This document shows, one piece after another, positions 12,011 to 22,895 of a stretch of DNA of 64,000 nucleotides (the stretch's first letter is position 1; each line of letters starts with the position of its first letter). The stretch is from positions 1 to 64,000 of the forward strand of contig JAKCPI010012705.1 of the NCBI GenBank assembly GCA_023213315.1. The letters are read 5' to 3'. The position numbers were made by a program, and so were the translations under genes. The DNA comes from Euborellia annulipes. Lineage: Eukaryota; Arthropoda; Insecta; Dermaptera; Anisolabididae. The notes beneath the pieces are model-generated. The model did no database searches. It was given only the letters and a program-made list of their open reading frames with translations, and was not told the DNA's origin.

Positions 12011-12509
12011 GCGGGAATAATCAGGCGAAGAAATACGAAAAACCATAAATAGCAATTTGATGCCCTCATTATATATTAAAGTTGAAGAAAAATTAATATA
12101 ACATTGACAATTTGTCTTTAAAACAGAAGCGAGAGAGAAGAAAAATAAATCCCAAGGGAATCAATAAATATTTTATTTTATAAATATTTATTTTATCAAA
12201 ATAATAGCTTCGCTCTTCAAACCTACTTAAAATAAATTTCCCAAATTTCTCGCCACTTGAGAAGTCAACCGGCCATAAAAAGACCTGATGACTTCTGGTG
12301 ACACTCAGAAGACAGGTTTCGTGTAGCCGTGCGGAACCAGCACTGATGCTGACAAGTGGAGAAGTCATGCGAAATCTCTCTCTTTCTCTGCAAATAAATA
12401 AATAAGTAAATAAATAACCAGCGATCTTGACAAAGAAGAGAGTCAATTAATAAATCTCATCAGATTGCTTATTGCTTAGAAGGCATCGGAATTATATCCA
12501 TTTGGCCAA

Positions 12510-12573
12510 CAGAGGCGTGGGGAGAGGGGGGATGCCCCCCTCACCCCAAGAAGAAGTTAAAATGACGCCACTG
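12510..12573. mobile_element. 64-bp hAT-like miniature element
   Basis: Ends CAGAGGCGTGG and GACGCCACTG are flanked by near-identical 8-bp duplications TTGGCCAA (12502-12509) and TTGGCTAA (12574-12581). The flanking DNA itself is an inverted repeat (ATATCCATTTGG / CCAAATGATAT), so the target was a small hairpin. Confidence 0.65.
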
Positions 12574-12619
12574 TTGGCTAATCCAAATGATATAATCCTA
12601 CCAGCTAAAAGTCTAACCC

Positions 12620-13375
12620 AAGACGGATTAATTTAATTTTGTCGGTAGGGGGACCCCCTCCAGCTGGCTCGGGCTCGCCTGCTGCGGACCTCGCCTTTTC
12701 TTAATTATGAGAACCCGTGGCTCCCCGGTTTGCATCTAGACAGGGGGCTTCGCCCCTGGACCCTCCACCAGCTAGCTCGGGCCCGCCTGCGGCGGACCCT
12801 CGCCTTTTCTTCTAAATTAATATGAAAAGAAATTTTTTTTTTTTTATAACAAAAACATTCACACTTTTTTCTCATTCCACTCACACTCACACACACATTC
12901 CACACAGTCTTTTCGGCAACTTAGGCCATATAAGACTTTGACGATAACCGTTGTAATTAATATATCCAATTTGGGGGTTCAGGCATTTCTATTTAAGCCA
13001 TCTGGTATCCAAATGGCTTAAATAAAATCATCGGACTGCCTGGGTCCGAACCCGCGACGTTTGGTATAGGAGGTAGGCACGAAAAGAAAATTATTATTAT
13101 ACAATTCCAATCCAGTGCATGCTTGAGGATTTGTTTACATTCATGGAATACACAAATGAAAAGAATACATAAATATTTCTCTATACATTTCCTATGGGAG
13201 AAATCGTAACTTTAAGAAATAATAACTCAAAAAGTTATGAGAATTTCGGGACGAAAATAATTTTCCTGTAATCCCTAGAAGGTCCTCTTTATGCATATAA
13301 AATTTCATTTCAAAATTCCAACGGGAAGTTGCCTAAATAGGGCTTGACAGACAGACAGGCGGACATTAGTGAATT
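12620..13375 (-). repeat. three-part composite repeat containing tRNA-SINE copy 4
   Basis: Read on the minus strand, the ~290-bp leader (13375-13085) is followed by a SINE (about 13080-12829; head partly lost, B box and palindrome present) and then two GC-rich blocks with AGGCGGGCCCGAGCTAGC and GGGGCGAAGCCCCCTG. The order matches 8150-8720 and 59500-60070. Confidence 0.75.
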
Positions 13376-13479
13376 ATATATAGAGATATCTTCAAATACT
13401 AGCACCGTTAAGATGATTTGAGACTTGAAATTGATAGTTTAAAATAAATGTAAAAATATATTTTAGAGAAAAAATCATT

Positions 13480-13575
13480 ATTTCTTTAAATCCATCATCT
13501 CGACATCGAATTTTTGACATGAATCCAATACTTTCTCTCTATATATTAACATATATAGAGGTAAGAGAAAGTAAT
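13480..13575 (+). repeat. 3'-end fragment of the hairpin-headed (X) repeat
   Basis: It carries ATCTCGACATCGAATTTTTG, CATGAATCCAATACTTTCTC and the terminal AT hairpin ending GGTAAGAGAAAGTAATA. The same terminus closes the longer copies listed at 22.2, 23.5, 26.5 and 51.4 kb. Confidence 0.75.
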
Positions 13576-13689
13576 AATAGGTCTAACTTACACTGGTAAT
13601 GCCATAATCTTAAATAGGATTTTTTTAAGTTTTTTTTTAACATCTGAGTCCATTTACTAAACCGATTAATGTTAATCAAGCTAGGAATC

Positions 13690-13946
13690 GCCCTCTGGGC
13701 TTGGCGCAGTTGGTAGCGTGCCTACCTTCTATACCGAACGTCGCGGGTTCGGACCCCAGGCAGTCCAATGACTTTATTTAAGACATTTGGATACCAAATG
13801 GCTTAAATAGAAATGCCTGGACCCCCAAAAGATATACGAGAATGGTAAAAAGTCTTGAATGGCCTAAGTTGCCGAAAATACTGTGTGGAATGTGAGTGTG
13901 AATGAGAAAAAAAGTGTGAGTGTTTAAAAAATTAAAAAAAAAAAAA
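13690..13946 (+). repeat. tRNA-derived SINE, copy 5
   Basis: The head is GCCCTCTGGGCTTGGCGCAG with a TTGGTAGCGTGCC variant of the A-box region, and the B-box-like GGGTTCGGACCCC is intact. The palindromic body and the GTGAGTGTGAATGAGAA tail with terminal A run follow. Confidence 0.85.
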
Positions 13947-13949
13947 TGC

Positions 13950-14739
13950 GTGCTCAGAGTTTATCGAGGGCGCAATATCGGAAATAAAGAATTTTCAAAA
14001 AAAAAAAAAATTAGAGCCTCTACAAATGGTGTGATTTGGGAACCTCGACTTTACTACTCTATAAGATGCAAAACTTCATTTCTATCTCTCCTTATCAAAA
14101 ATCGAAATGTGGCACTGAGACGGGCCCAAGGAGAATAGAGGGTTAGTTCATAATAAACGCCTGTGATGCTAATCACTGTTCGAGAATAATTTTTCTATGG
14201 TCAAAGGCAAATTCTTGAAGAGATTGATAAAAATAATTTTGCTTAGCCCTTAAAATTAAATTTTTCTAGCTCAATTTTTATTTTTTTTTAATTTGTTTAT
14301 TATTAAGCTAGAAAATTAAAAAAACAATACAATTATATAGGTACATACTTTATGAATAGTAAAAAAAAACAAAAAACAAATTCGGTATTCATTCCCATGA
14401 ACTTGATGACCCGAAAAGAAAAAAAAAATATTGTCAAAGTTCAAGATCATTTAAGTTCTCTTTCACTAAAACAATTATTAATTAGCGACGACAGGAAAGT
14501 TGAAAGATTTATTTTGAGTGAAAACATTGCTTCGTTCAATCGATTAAATGTTACTGTGTCATATGAGTTGGAAATTTATTTCGGCATTCAATCGATAAAG
14601 TACCGGTGGATGCGGTATTTTAATTTGACGATAACCTATATGTTTAGATTAATTTGCAGCTAATTTTTTTTACATAAAATATAAATCTATAAGAAGTGAA
14701 ATCACACTCGGATTATTTAATTTATGAGCCTAATCACTA
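13950..14739. other. AT-rich DNA, no supported gene
   Basis: An ORF of 103 codons (14352-14663, +) is the longest here. It has no recognised domain and its first half is Lys/Asn-rich because of A runs, so it is not annotated as a gene. Confidence 0.35.
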
Positions 14740-14832
14740 CACAAAAAATCTGGTATGACTAGTCGCACGCACAGCACACAACATTCTCTTACCTTTAGTA
14801 ATTGATAGTTGTGTTCTGTGCTTGTCAATCTA
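14740..14832. repeat. 85-nt hairpin of the X repeat, diverged copy
   Basis: The left arm is AAAATCTGGTATGAC..CACAACATTCTCTTACC and the right arm TAATTGATAGTTGTGTTCTG..TTGTCAATCTAGAT. The pairing is recognisable but carries many mismatches, so this is an old copy. Confidence 0.65.
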
Positions 14833-14944
14833 GATTCTTTAGTAGATATTTAGTTTCCGAATTTAAAATGTAAAATATATAAACAATCAGAGGATAATAT
14901 TTATACAATATTTTCTGTACTGGCTGTGAGAGTTAACTATCAAT

Positions 14945-15530
14945 AATGGAGTGCAGTCAGCCAAGGAAAGAACGTCTGTGGACGTTTCGAGCGCCAATCA
15001 CACTCTTCCTCGGGACAGGCTAATGTCAATATTTCCGTACTTGTACAAGTTACCTTGCATTCAAACACATGCCTCTTTTAATATCAAAATCATTGGTTAC
15101 ATTAAAAAAGTAGCCGGCGGGCCTGGCTAGAAGAAAGAACAACTGCCACCAAGATCAATGTTGTTAAGCAACGCCAAGTGGTACTGAAAATCGGGATAGG
15201 TGGCCCCCGAAAAACAAGTCCATTTAACGCCCGCCGGAAGCCATCGATAGTGTAGAATATAAATAATAAATAAATTTATAAGAGTCAAATGGCCTCTGCA
15301 ACCGAAATGACTTAAAAAAAAAAAATAAATAATAATAAAAAAATGAACAAATCTTGAATTGTTAATGATAATTTAAGTTCAGTTTATTGATGTCAAATGA
15401 TACTCATTTTACTCCTATCCGTAAATATTGACATTAGACTGTCCCGAGGAAGAGCGTGATTGGCGCTCGAAACGTCCATAGAAAAAATTGTTTTTTATTC
15501 TTTCCTTGGCTGACTCCTCTTCAATATTGA
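14945..15530. repeat. hammerhead-bearing inverted repeat, split by a 5S-like SINE
   Basis: The arms (14945-15060 and 15405-15530) are inverted copies: outer CAGTCAGCCAAGGAAAGAA / TTCTTTCCTTGGCTGACT and inner AATGTCAATATTT / AAATATTGACATT. Each carries a CCGAGGA..GAAACGUC core with stem II GAGYG/CGCUC (perfect on the right, one G-U on the left). The second base of CUGANGA is C, which should weaken catalysis. A SINE occupies the loop. Confidence 0.75.
15108..15326 (+). repeat. 5S-rRNA-derived SINE (SINE3-like), copy 1
   Basis: GATCAATGTTGTTAAGCAAC, then GTGGTACTG and GGGATAGGTGGCC, follow the order of the 5S rRNA internal promoter region (A box, intermediate element, C box). After a linker with AGCCATCGATAGTGTAG it ends in the core AAATGGCCTCTGCAACCGAA and a poly-A run. 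It resembles 5S-derived SINE3 elements known from fish and other animals. Confidence 0.65.
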
Positions 15531-15549
15531 TAGTAATATTTATATTTTT

Positions 15550-15885
15550 TTTTACTTTCTCTTACCAATATGTATATGTTAATTTATATAAATATATAGA
15601 GAGAGAAAATATTGGATTCATGTCAAAAATTATATGTCGAGATATACACGTTTTGAGGTCCCTTGAATCCAAAAAAGTGGTTTTCTCGACATGGTTAACG
15701 TTTCGGTGAACAAAATATCTCAAGAACGAAAAGAGCAAGGAGGTTGACATTTTATATTTAAGTTAAGCACCCCCCTAGGGCGTGAAAATAAGCTTTTAAA
15801 CAAAGAAGTAGTCCTTTACTGATGTACTAAAATGAGAATGTACATTTTAAAGAGCATCTAAAAAATAATTGATTTTGGGATGAAA
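15550..15885 (-). repeat. X repeat, truncated copy
   Basis: The minus strand ends in the AT hairpin and GAGAAAGTA terminus at about 15550. Going inward it shows CATCTAAAA..ACATTTTAAAG, the TTGTTCACCGAAACGTTAAC variant and ATTCAAGGGACCTCAAAACG. The head hairpin is missing; the adjacent palindrome starts about 15905. Confidence 0.75.
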
Positions 15886-15899
15886 CTTCGGGTGATGAT

Positions 15900-16800
15900 T
15901 GTAGACCTTTAGGGGGTTCACCCCTTGAAATAGTAACGCGCAACGCTCAATAGTTTCGGAGAAAATGGCGTTTAAAAAATTCAAAGTCCGCTTATATACT
16001 AGTTAGGCTTTTTATATGACAATAGCGACAATAGTCTAGTAGGTAGCGTGTCTACCTACCAAATGGAAAACAGGGTTCGAATCCCGTGCACGACTATGTT
16101 TTTTTTAATTAAAATATTTATTTTATTATTTTTACAATTAAATAAATTTATTATTTAATATTATAGATTATTTATTTATTAATAGAGAAATTTTTTGTGA
16201 ACGTAAATGATGTTTGTTTGTTTTCCAACTATTTAAAAAATAATTCATTGTTCTTGTAAAAATTATTCCGCTTTCATTAATTGTGCTAGATGCCGAAAAA
16301 ATATTTGTTTCAAATGTTTTTATGATGATTATCATTCAGTCTCACGTTTGTAATAAAAAGTATAATGTATAAAATGCTTATAATGTAAAATCAAGAAATA
16401 AGATTGAAACTTTTTACTTATTAATAGCCTAAATTATAAGAATAATAGTTTATTAAATAATAGTGTATTTATTTGGTAGTTATTTAAAATATTACTATTG
16501 AATATAATTAAATTATGATTAACAAAATAACACTATAGTTATTTATTAATAAATAATCTTTAATATTAAATAATAAATTTATTTAATTGTAAAAACAATA
16601 AAATAAATAATTAAATATAAAAATAAGTCGAGGCGAGATTCGAAACCCAAGCGCCCACTTGGTAGGTAGACATACGCTACCTACCCCCAGATATTACCGA
16701 TATAAAAAACTAACGGACTTTGAATTTTTTAAACGCCATTTTCTCTGAAATTATTGAGCGTTGCGCGTTACTATTTCATGGGGTGAACCCACAAAAACAA
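15900..16800. repeat. ~0.9-kb palindrome with tRNA-like sequence in each arm
   Basis: The arms pair over hundreds of bases: GGGTTCACCCCTTGAAATAG / CTATTTCATGGGGTGAACCC outside, then GAGAAAATGGCGTTTAAAAA / its complement, and AT-rich arms inside, with the centre near 16345. Each arm has a tRNA-like stretch (16040-16095 and, reversed, 16622-16690) with TAGGTAGCGTGTCTACC and a T-arm-like GGGTTCGAATCCC. A stable functional tRNA is not evident. Confidence 0.75.
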
Positions 16801-16906
16801 AATGAAATTAGCAGATGCGGATTTAGGCATTTGCTCGAAACGTTAAATGAATGAATAAATACCGTGTTATTTTAGAACGCAAAATTTCTACATTAAAATA
16901 ATCTTA

Positions 16907-17961
16907 GGGCCGGTTGCTTCATCCTGGGTGAGTTTGTTAGCCCCGGGCTAAATGGCTTTTTTTGTAATGCAGAAACCCTCTTCCGGGGGAACAAATCATG
17001 TTCTGTTTGTGAAGTTTGCAACTCCATTAAGGCATCTTATAAAAATTATTAAAAATAAAAATTGATATTATCACCCATAAATAAATAAATAAATATTATT
17101 AATATACATTTAAATATAAGAATTTAATTTTTTTTTGCTAAAATTTGAAAATTTTCAAAAAATAAACAAGATTTATTAGTTTTCACATAACAATTAGTCA
17201 ATTGTTCCAATCTTCACAACTATTTTGATAAATTGCCAGCTGTGTGGCTCAAATAAAGATAATTTCAAAAAGAAATATACCTTTTATTTTCACCTAACAA
17301 GAAGTAATATCAACTGAAAATATTCATATAAATATTTAATATCAATTTGCATTCAATTTGAAAACAAATAGTTTTATTAACAAGACATGTGCAATACCTT
17401 AGATGAAGTTAGGAGAATATTCAACAACTTGCAATATATTCTGGATATACGAGTATAATCCTGATTGACATAAAATGAATAATAACAAAAAAACGGTAGA
17501 TTCCATATTGCATTTATATTATTTTTTACATTTATATTGGTGAAGTTAGGATGCTTGAGTTCATAATACATGTTCGTACGTGTCATCCCGGGGCTAAATC
17601 TTAGCCCCACCTTTGGGCCTGGGCTAACTTTAGCCCGGACCTTGGCTCCAATTCCCCATATATCTATATGAAATTACTCAAAAGTGAGGTTAACTCAGGG
17701 CTAAATATGGCGACGAGATCTGATGCAAGCGGGCCCTAGCCTATAACATATTTTATAAAATATACAACATTTCATCATTTTATTGATAAAATAAGTAGAA
17801 TATAAGGTAAAATAACAAATATATGTACTTCTAGAATACTTCTTTCAGCAATAAAATGATGAAATATCGTATATTTTACTATAAAAATAAAACTGAAGTG
17901 GGTTTCTGCACTACAAAAAAGTCGGGGCTAACAAGCTCACCCAGGATGAAGCAACCGGCCC
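16907..17961. mobile_element. 1.05-kb TIR element, non-autonomous
   Basis: Imperfect TIRs of about 80 bp: GGGCCGGTTGCTTCATCCTG at the left and the reverse complement at the right, with GTGAGYTTGTTAGCCCCG and GCAGAAACCC further in. Flanks read CTTA / TAAG, so the duplication is TA or TTA/TAA. That fits Tc1/mariner or PIF/Harbinger, and which one is not settled. No transposase ORF. Confidence 0.75.
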
Positions 17962-17984
17962 TAAGAAGTTCAAGAGTAAAGTGT

Positions 17985-18395
17985 GCTTCAAAAGATTTCA
18001 ACGGCGAAATGAGAATTACATTTTAAAGAGCATCTAAAAATTAATTGATTTTTGAATTTTAATCAAAATCGTTAGAGCGAATTTTTAGAAAATCGAAAAA
18101 AAAAAAACTGAAAAGGTACATCAGTAAAGTACTCTTTGGCCGATTTTGTTCAAAAACTTCATGTCACATCCCAGGGGGTGAGTACCTAGCTTAAATATAA
18201 AATTTCAAGGTCCTAGCTCTTTTCATTCTTGAGATATTTTGTTCACAGACAGACAGACAGACCATGTCGCGAAAACCATTTTTTTGGATTCAGGGGACCT
18301 CAAATCCGTCAAAATCTCGACATCGAATTTTTGACTTTCTCTATATACGGTATATATATTACATATATAGGCCTACATAGGTAAGAGAAAGTAAA
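17985..18395 (+). repeat. X repeat, 5'-truncated copy
   Basis: It shows the internal signatures AGCATCTAAAAATTAATTG, AAAGTACTCTTTGGCCG, the GACAGACAGACAG microsatellite at 18246-18262 and the terminal GGTAAGAGAAAGTAAAAA. The 85-nt head hairpin is absent because the 1.05-kb TIR element lies at that edge. Confidence 0.75.
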
Positions 18396-18879
18396 AACAA
18401 ATCCCATAAAAATACGTCAAGTAGTTTCTAAGTTAATTACAAGACAGAGGCTTGAAAAAATTAAAATAATTAAATCTCACAATTGGACCATTTATTTTGA
18501 AAGTGGTGCAAGTCCATTTGCATCCCGTAAATATACTTTATTTTAGTCAAATTCGGCTAAAACAAATTTATAGGATATTGATCAACCAGTAGAAACATTG
18601 CCAGACTTTGTATAATTTTTACCGAAAACAAATAAGGAAAATGGGGAGGTGAGTGATGATATCTAGTCTTGTTAACTTGTTAAAAAACAATCCTTTAATG
18701 CAGGCATGCATGCATAAATAATAATAAAGAGCAAGAACATGTGTATGATTCAGCGAAAAATTTCAATGTAAGGAGAATTTCTGAAGTGCTTAAGTCATTT
18801 TAATAAAAAGAAATTTGTAACAGTTCTCTAAAGAAAGAGAGAAGTCATTTAAATAGGTGGGCGACGCAAAATAATTTCA

Positions 18880-19175
18880 AGAACGAGAAGAGAATTTTAT
18901 ATTTAAATTTGCAAGTGACACCAAGTTTTTGAACAAAATCGGCCAAAGAGTACTAATACTTTACTGATGTACCTTTTCAAAAATTTTCTCAAAATTCGCT
19001 CCAACGATTTTGATTAAAATTCAATTTTTTAGATTCTCTTTAAAATGTATATTCTCATTTTGTCATTGAAATCTTCTGAAGATCACTTTACTCTTGTACT
19101 TCATAGGAAAGATAGGAGAAATGGTTGCCGTGGTAACAAAATATAAATATTTTCCCATACTTATACATTTTACAT
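18880..19175 (-). repeat. X repeat, internal fragment
   Basis: Reversed X signatures (CAAAATCGGCCAAAGAGTAC, TAAAATGTATATTCTCATTT, ATGGTTGCCGTGGTAACAAA) run up to 19175, where a SINE has inserted. Its continuation, the right arm of the head hairpin, reappears just beyond the SINE. Confidence 0.75.
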
Positions 19176-19177
19176 CA

Positions 19178-19455
19178 GCCCTCGGAGTTTGGCGTAGAGG
19201 TTAGCCTGCTAACCTCGTATAGGAAAAGTCGATGGTTCAGACCCCAGGCAGTCCGAAGATTTTATTTAAGCCATTTGGATATCAAATGGCTTAAATAAGA
19301 ATGCCTGGACCCCAAATAATATATATTCATAACGGTTATCGTCTAAAGTCTTAAATGGCCTGAGTTGCCGAAAAGACAGTGTGAATGTGTGTGTGAGTGT
19401 GAGTGTGAATGAGAAAAAAAGTGTGAATGTTTTTTTGAATTTAAAAAAAAAAAAA
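19178..19455 (+). repeat. tRNA-derived SINE, copy 6, with TSD
   Basis: GCCCTCGGAGTTTGGCGTAG head, B box changed to GGTTCAGACCCC, and an intact body and tail. It is flanked by 8-bp duplications TTTACATC (19168-19175 and 19457-19464). It has inserted into an X repeat. Confidence 0.9.
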
Positions 19456-20229
19456 ATTTACATCTGAATTCAAGAGAAAGTTGTGTGCTATGCGCCAGTC
19501 ACACCAGATTTTTTTTTATTTGTTTCAAAGGCCCTAGGGGTATAAGAATGGTGAAAATGCCCTTGGAACATATTTCAATGATACATAGGGGATTTATAGG
19601 TACTAATAAAATAATAAGATGCTGAAAGTTTCAGATCGCTATCTCAAATGGTTTTTGAGAGAAACCAAAATATGTAAAAATCAGAAAAACATTTTTTTCT
19701 CAGGAATGGCTGAATCGATTGATTTGAATTTTTGATATGTTTTGGGGGCTGATGGTACCTTCTAGGGAAAAAATCAAGACCTATATCGGATCATGACATC
19801 CTTGAAAAAAATGGCATTTTTTGTTTAATTTTAATTTTTAACCGTGATACAATTTTGGCACAAAAATGAAACAATTTTTTTGAAATCCTCATTCAATTTC
19901 CTGTAAGTTCATAAGTTCATAAATTCATAAAAAAAGGTACGCCATAGTAGAAAAAAATAAAAACCATTTATTGCTCAAATATTGACTTTATATGTTTTGT
20001 GCTTTAATCTTGTTTTTTATTGCTTAAGCTTACACATATATTTTCATTTTATTCAAAATAACCACTTTATATTCATAACATCAAAATTTTTTGCCTAAAT
20101 CAAAAGTTAAAATTTTTAAATATCTATAATCATTAACTATAATGCTATAAGATAAAAACAGATAATGAATTAATGAATAATAAAAATAAAAACTAATATC
20201 AAAAAGATAAATCTACTATATAAATTACT

Positions 20230-20495
20230 CAGGGGCGTATATAAGGGTGAGGGCCGAGGGGGCCCGGACCCCTCCCCCCGAAATTTCCCAAACACATATA
20301 CATATATAGGGATATACAGACATCAGCGCAACAAATTTTTTCGCAGGATGGAAAACTTTGGTTCCGCAAAAGAAAAAATGTTCCGCAAAAAATTTCGTGT
20401 GAAAAAAAATTTAGTTTCTTAAAAAAAAAAAATTTTAGCAAAAAATTTTTGAGTTCAGGCCCCCCCCCCCTAAAAAATTTCTATATACGCCCCTG
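20230..20495. mobile_element. hAT-type miniature element, exact TSD
   Basis: Ends CAGGGGCGTATATAAGG and TATATACGCCCCTG are flanked by perfect 8-bp duplications AAATTACT (20222-20229 and 20496-20503). The interior has CCGCAGG and CCGCAAA motifs and homopolymer G/C. The family is also seen at 3434 (left end only) and 39696-40702. Confidence 0.9.
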
Positions 20496-20496
20496 A

Positions 20497-20818
20497 AATT
20501 ACTATCCAATATGTAAAAGACCATACTAACATACTTAAAGCTCAAGTACACTCTCGCCATATTAATAACAAAGTGTATAGATGTTTTATTAAATATAAAA
20601 AAAATGCTAATGGACCTAAAGGCGTATTAAGACATAGCTGTGAGTGTGCGAATGGTCTTAGAACAATTGGATGTTGCTCTCACGATGCTGCCATTGTTTA
20701 TTATTTGTCATACGGAAGATATTTGACAAAAATTCTGAGGCCCGCTGAAACATTGAGCAAATTATTTGATAAAGACAACGTTTCACCTGTGATTGAAGAA
20801 GACAGTGACGAAGACTGA
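20497..20818 (+). pseudogene. C-terminal fragment of a transposase with SWIM-like zinc motif
   Basis: An open frame enters from the hAT insertion, running through YVKDHTNILKAQVHSRHINN and ending in TGA at 20816-20818. Its key part is HSCECANGLRTIGCCSH, a CxC..CxH arrangement of the SWIM zinc-finger type, followed by YYLSYGRYL and an acidic tail EEDSDED. Such SWIM motifs occur in the C-terminal part of several eukaryotic transposases. The catalytic DDE region is absent, so the element is non-autonomous. The hAT insertion interrupts the sequence upstream. Confidence 0.65.
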
Positions 20819-21539
20819 TTAAACCTGATTCTGCATTTTTTATTGTTGAAAGATTTATCTTTTTGATATTAGTTTTTATTTTTATTATTCATTAATTCAT
20901 TATCTGTTTTTATCTTATAGCATTATAGTTAATGATTATAGATATTTAAAAATTTTAACTTTTGATTTAGGCAAAAAATTTTGATGTTATGAATATAAAC
21001 TGGTTATTTTGAATAAAATGAAAATATATGTGTAAGCTTAAGCAATAAAAAACAAGATTAAAGCACAAAACATATAAAGTCAATATTTGAGCAATAAATG
21101 GTTTTTATTTTTTTCTACTATGGCGTACCTTTTTTTATGAATTTATGAACTTATGAACTTACAGGAAATTGAATGAGGATTTCAAAAAAATTGTTTCATT
21201 TTTGTGCCAAAATTGTATCACGGTTAAAAATTAAAATTAAACAAAAAATGCCATTTTTTTCAAGGATGTCATGATCCGATATAGGTCTTGATTTTTTCCC
21301 TAGAAGGTACCATCAGCCCCCAAAACATATCAAAAATTCAAATCAATCGATTCAGCCATTCCTGAGAAAAAAATGTTTTTCTGATTTTTACATATTTTGG
21401 TTTCTCTCAAAAACCATTTGAGATAGCGATCTGAAACTTTCAGCATCTTATTATTTTATTAGTACCTATAAATCCCCTATGTATCATTGAAATATGTTCC
21501 AAGGGCATTTTCACCATTCTTATACCCCTAGGGCCTTTC

Positions 21540-22070
21540 ATTCTTTGACAATATAGAAATTTAGTTGAAGTATTATTTTTTTATAAAATTAAGAAATTGG
21601 AATAAAAGATGATATTATTTTTTATTAAAAAAAAATAATAATAATAAATATTAATAAATAAATCAACATAATTGGAAGAAAGTAGAAGAAAGAAAAAGAA
21701 GAAGAGACAAAGAGAATATTTAATTATATTCTTTTATTTTTTAATTTTTAATAAAAAAAAAAATTCACATTAAAATTATTTTAATAAGAAAGGAAATTTT
21801 TAATTTAAATTGTTTTATTTATTTTTTTTTTTTTTATTTTAATTTCCGCAGGAATTCTTTAAAATATTGATGTTGGAGAAATTTAATATTTTTTTGTTTT
21901 TGTTTTTGTTTATTATTGGCCTATTCAATAAATTTGAATTTATATTTTTACTTTCACTTATCAAGGAGCCCCTCTCTCCCCTCCCCTCATATGAGATTAA
22001 AAATATAATTCTCTCTCTAAGTCTGTATCTTGGTATTAAAATTATAGCCTAAACCAAAAATTAAAAATAA
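21540..22070. other. AT-rich low-complexity DNA
   Basis: A/T runs, an AATAATAAT block and a purine-rich AAGAAAGAAAAAGAAGAAGA stretch. No gene is seen. Confidence 0.45.
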
Positions 22071-22071
22071 G

Positions 22072-22209
22072 ACAAGTCACCACAATCGTTGCGGTTAAAA
22101 GTGCGGCGAAACCTCGGATGGGTGACCTCGAATGAACAGTAATAGTATTTCCAAAAATAAATATATGTATAACCCTAAATAGCCTCAGCAGCCGAAAGGA
22201 AAAAAAAAT
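22072..22209 (+). repeat. 5S-rRNA-derived SINE, copy 2
   Basis: GTCACCACAATCGTTGCGGT, then GTTAAAAGTGCGGCG, then CTCGGATGGGTGACCTCG follow the 5S rRNA internal promoter order. The core TAAATAGCCTCAGCAGCCG and GAAAGG with a poly-A run follow, directly abutting the next X repeat. Confidence 0.7.
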
Positions 22210-22895
22210 CTGGTGTGACTGGCGCACAGTACACAACTTTCTCTTACCTTCGGTAATCGAAAGTTGTGTTCTGTGCCTGGTGTCACACCAGATTTTTTGT
22301 GTCGACATATATTTAGTTCCCGACAGTACGGAACATTTGAATTCAGAAGTAAAATTTATAAGTATGGGAAAATATTTATATTTTGTTACCATGGCAACCA
22401 TTTCTCCTATCCTTCCTATGAAGTACAAGAGTAAAGTGGTCTTCAGAAGATTTCAATCGCAAAATGAGAATATACATTTTAAAGAGCATCTAAAAAATAT
22501 TTGATTTATGAATTTTAAAAAAAATCGTTGGAGCAAATTTTGAGAAAATCGAAAAAAACTGAAAAAGTACATCTTTTGTTTTGATTTTGTTCAAAAGTTT
22601 CGGGTCACGTCCCATGGGGGTGCCTAACTTAAATATAAAATTTCAACCTCATAGTTCTTTCCGTTCTTGAGATATTTTGTTCACAGACACACACACACAC
22701 AGACAGACAGACACACACACACAGACACACACACACAGACAGACCATGTCGCGAAAACCACTTTTTTGGATTCAGGGGACCTCAAAACGTGAAGATCCAT
22801 CAAAATCTCGACACCGAATTTTTGACATGAATCCAATACTTTCTCTATATATATATATATATTACATATATACATAGGTAAGATAAAGTAAAAAA
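22208..22895 (+). repeat. X repeat, near full-length copy with head hairpin
   Basis: The head hairpin at 22208-22298 (AAAATCTGGTGTGACTGGCG pairing with GTCACACCAGATTTTTTGTG; apex CTTACCTTCGGTAATCG) is followed by about 470 bp of family body, a CA/GACA microsatellite (22685-22745), TCGCGAAAACCACTTTTTTG, and the terminal AT hairpin ending GTAAGATAAAGTAAAAA. No ORF with a known domain. The superfamily is unknown. Confidence 0.85.

Larger units (their letters stand above)
19530..21535. mobile_element. ~2-kb DNA transposon with 684-bp terminal inverted repeats
   Basis: The left TIR 19530-20213 and right TIR 20852-21535 are 684 bp each and read as near-perfect reverse complements, starting GGCCCTAGGGGTATAAGAAT. 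Between them lie a hAT-like miniature element and a short transposase remnant. The insertion is into the right arm of an X-repeat hairpin. Such long, nearly identical TIRs suggest either a recent insertion or gene conversion between the arms. The superfamily is not identified. Confidence 0.9.

Noticed and set aside
14352..14663. A 103-codon ORF on the + strand as a gene
   Set aside because: Composition follows A/T runs, no domain was recognised, and no splice or start context supports it.
16040..16095. A functional tRNA gene
   Set aside because: The T-arm-like part and an outer ATAGTC/GACTAT pairing exist, but the anticodon arm does not fold, and the sequence is mirrored in the other arm of a palindrome, so it is a tRNA-derived repeat.
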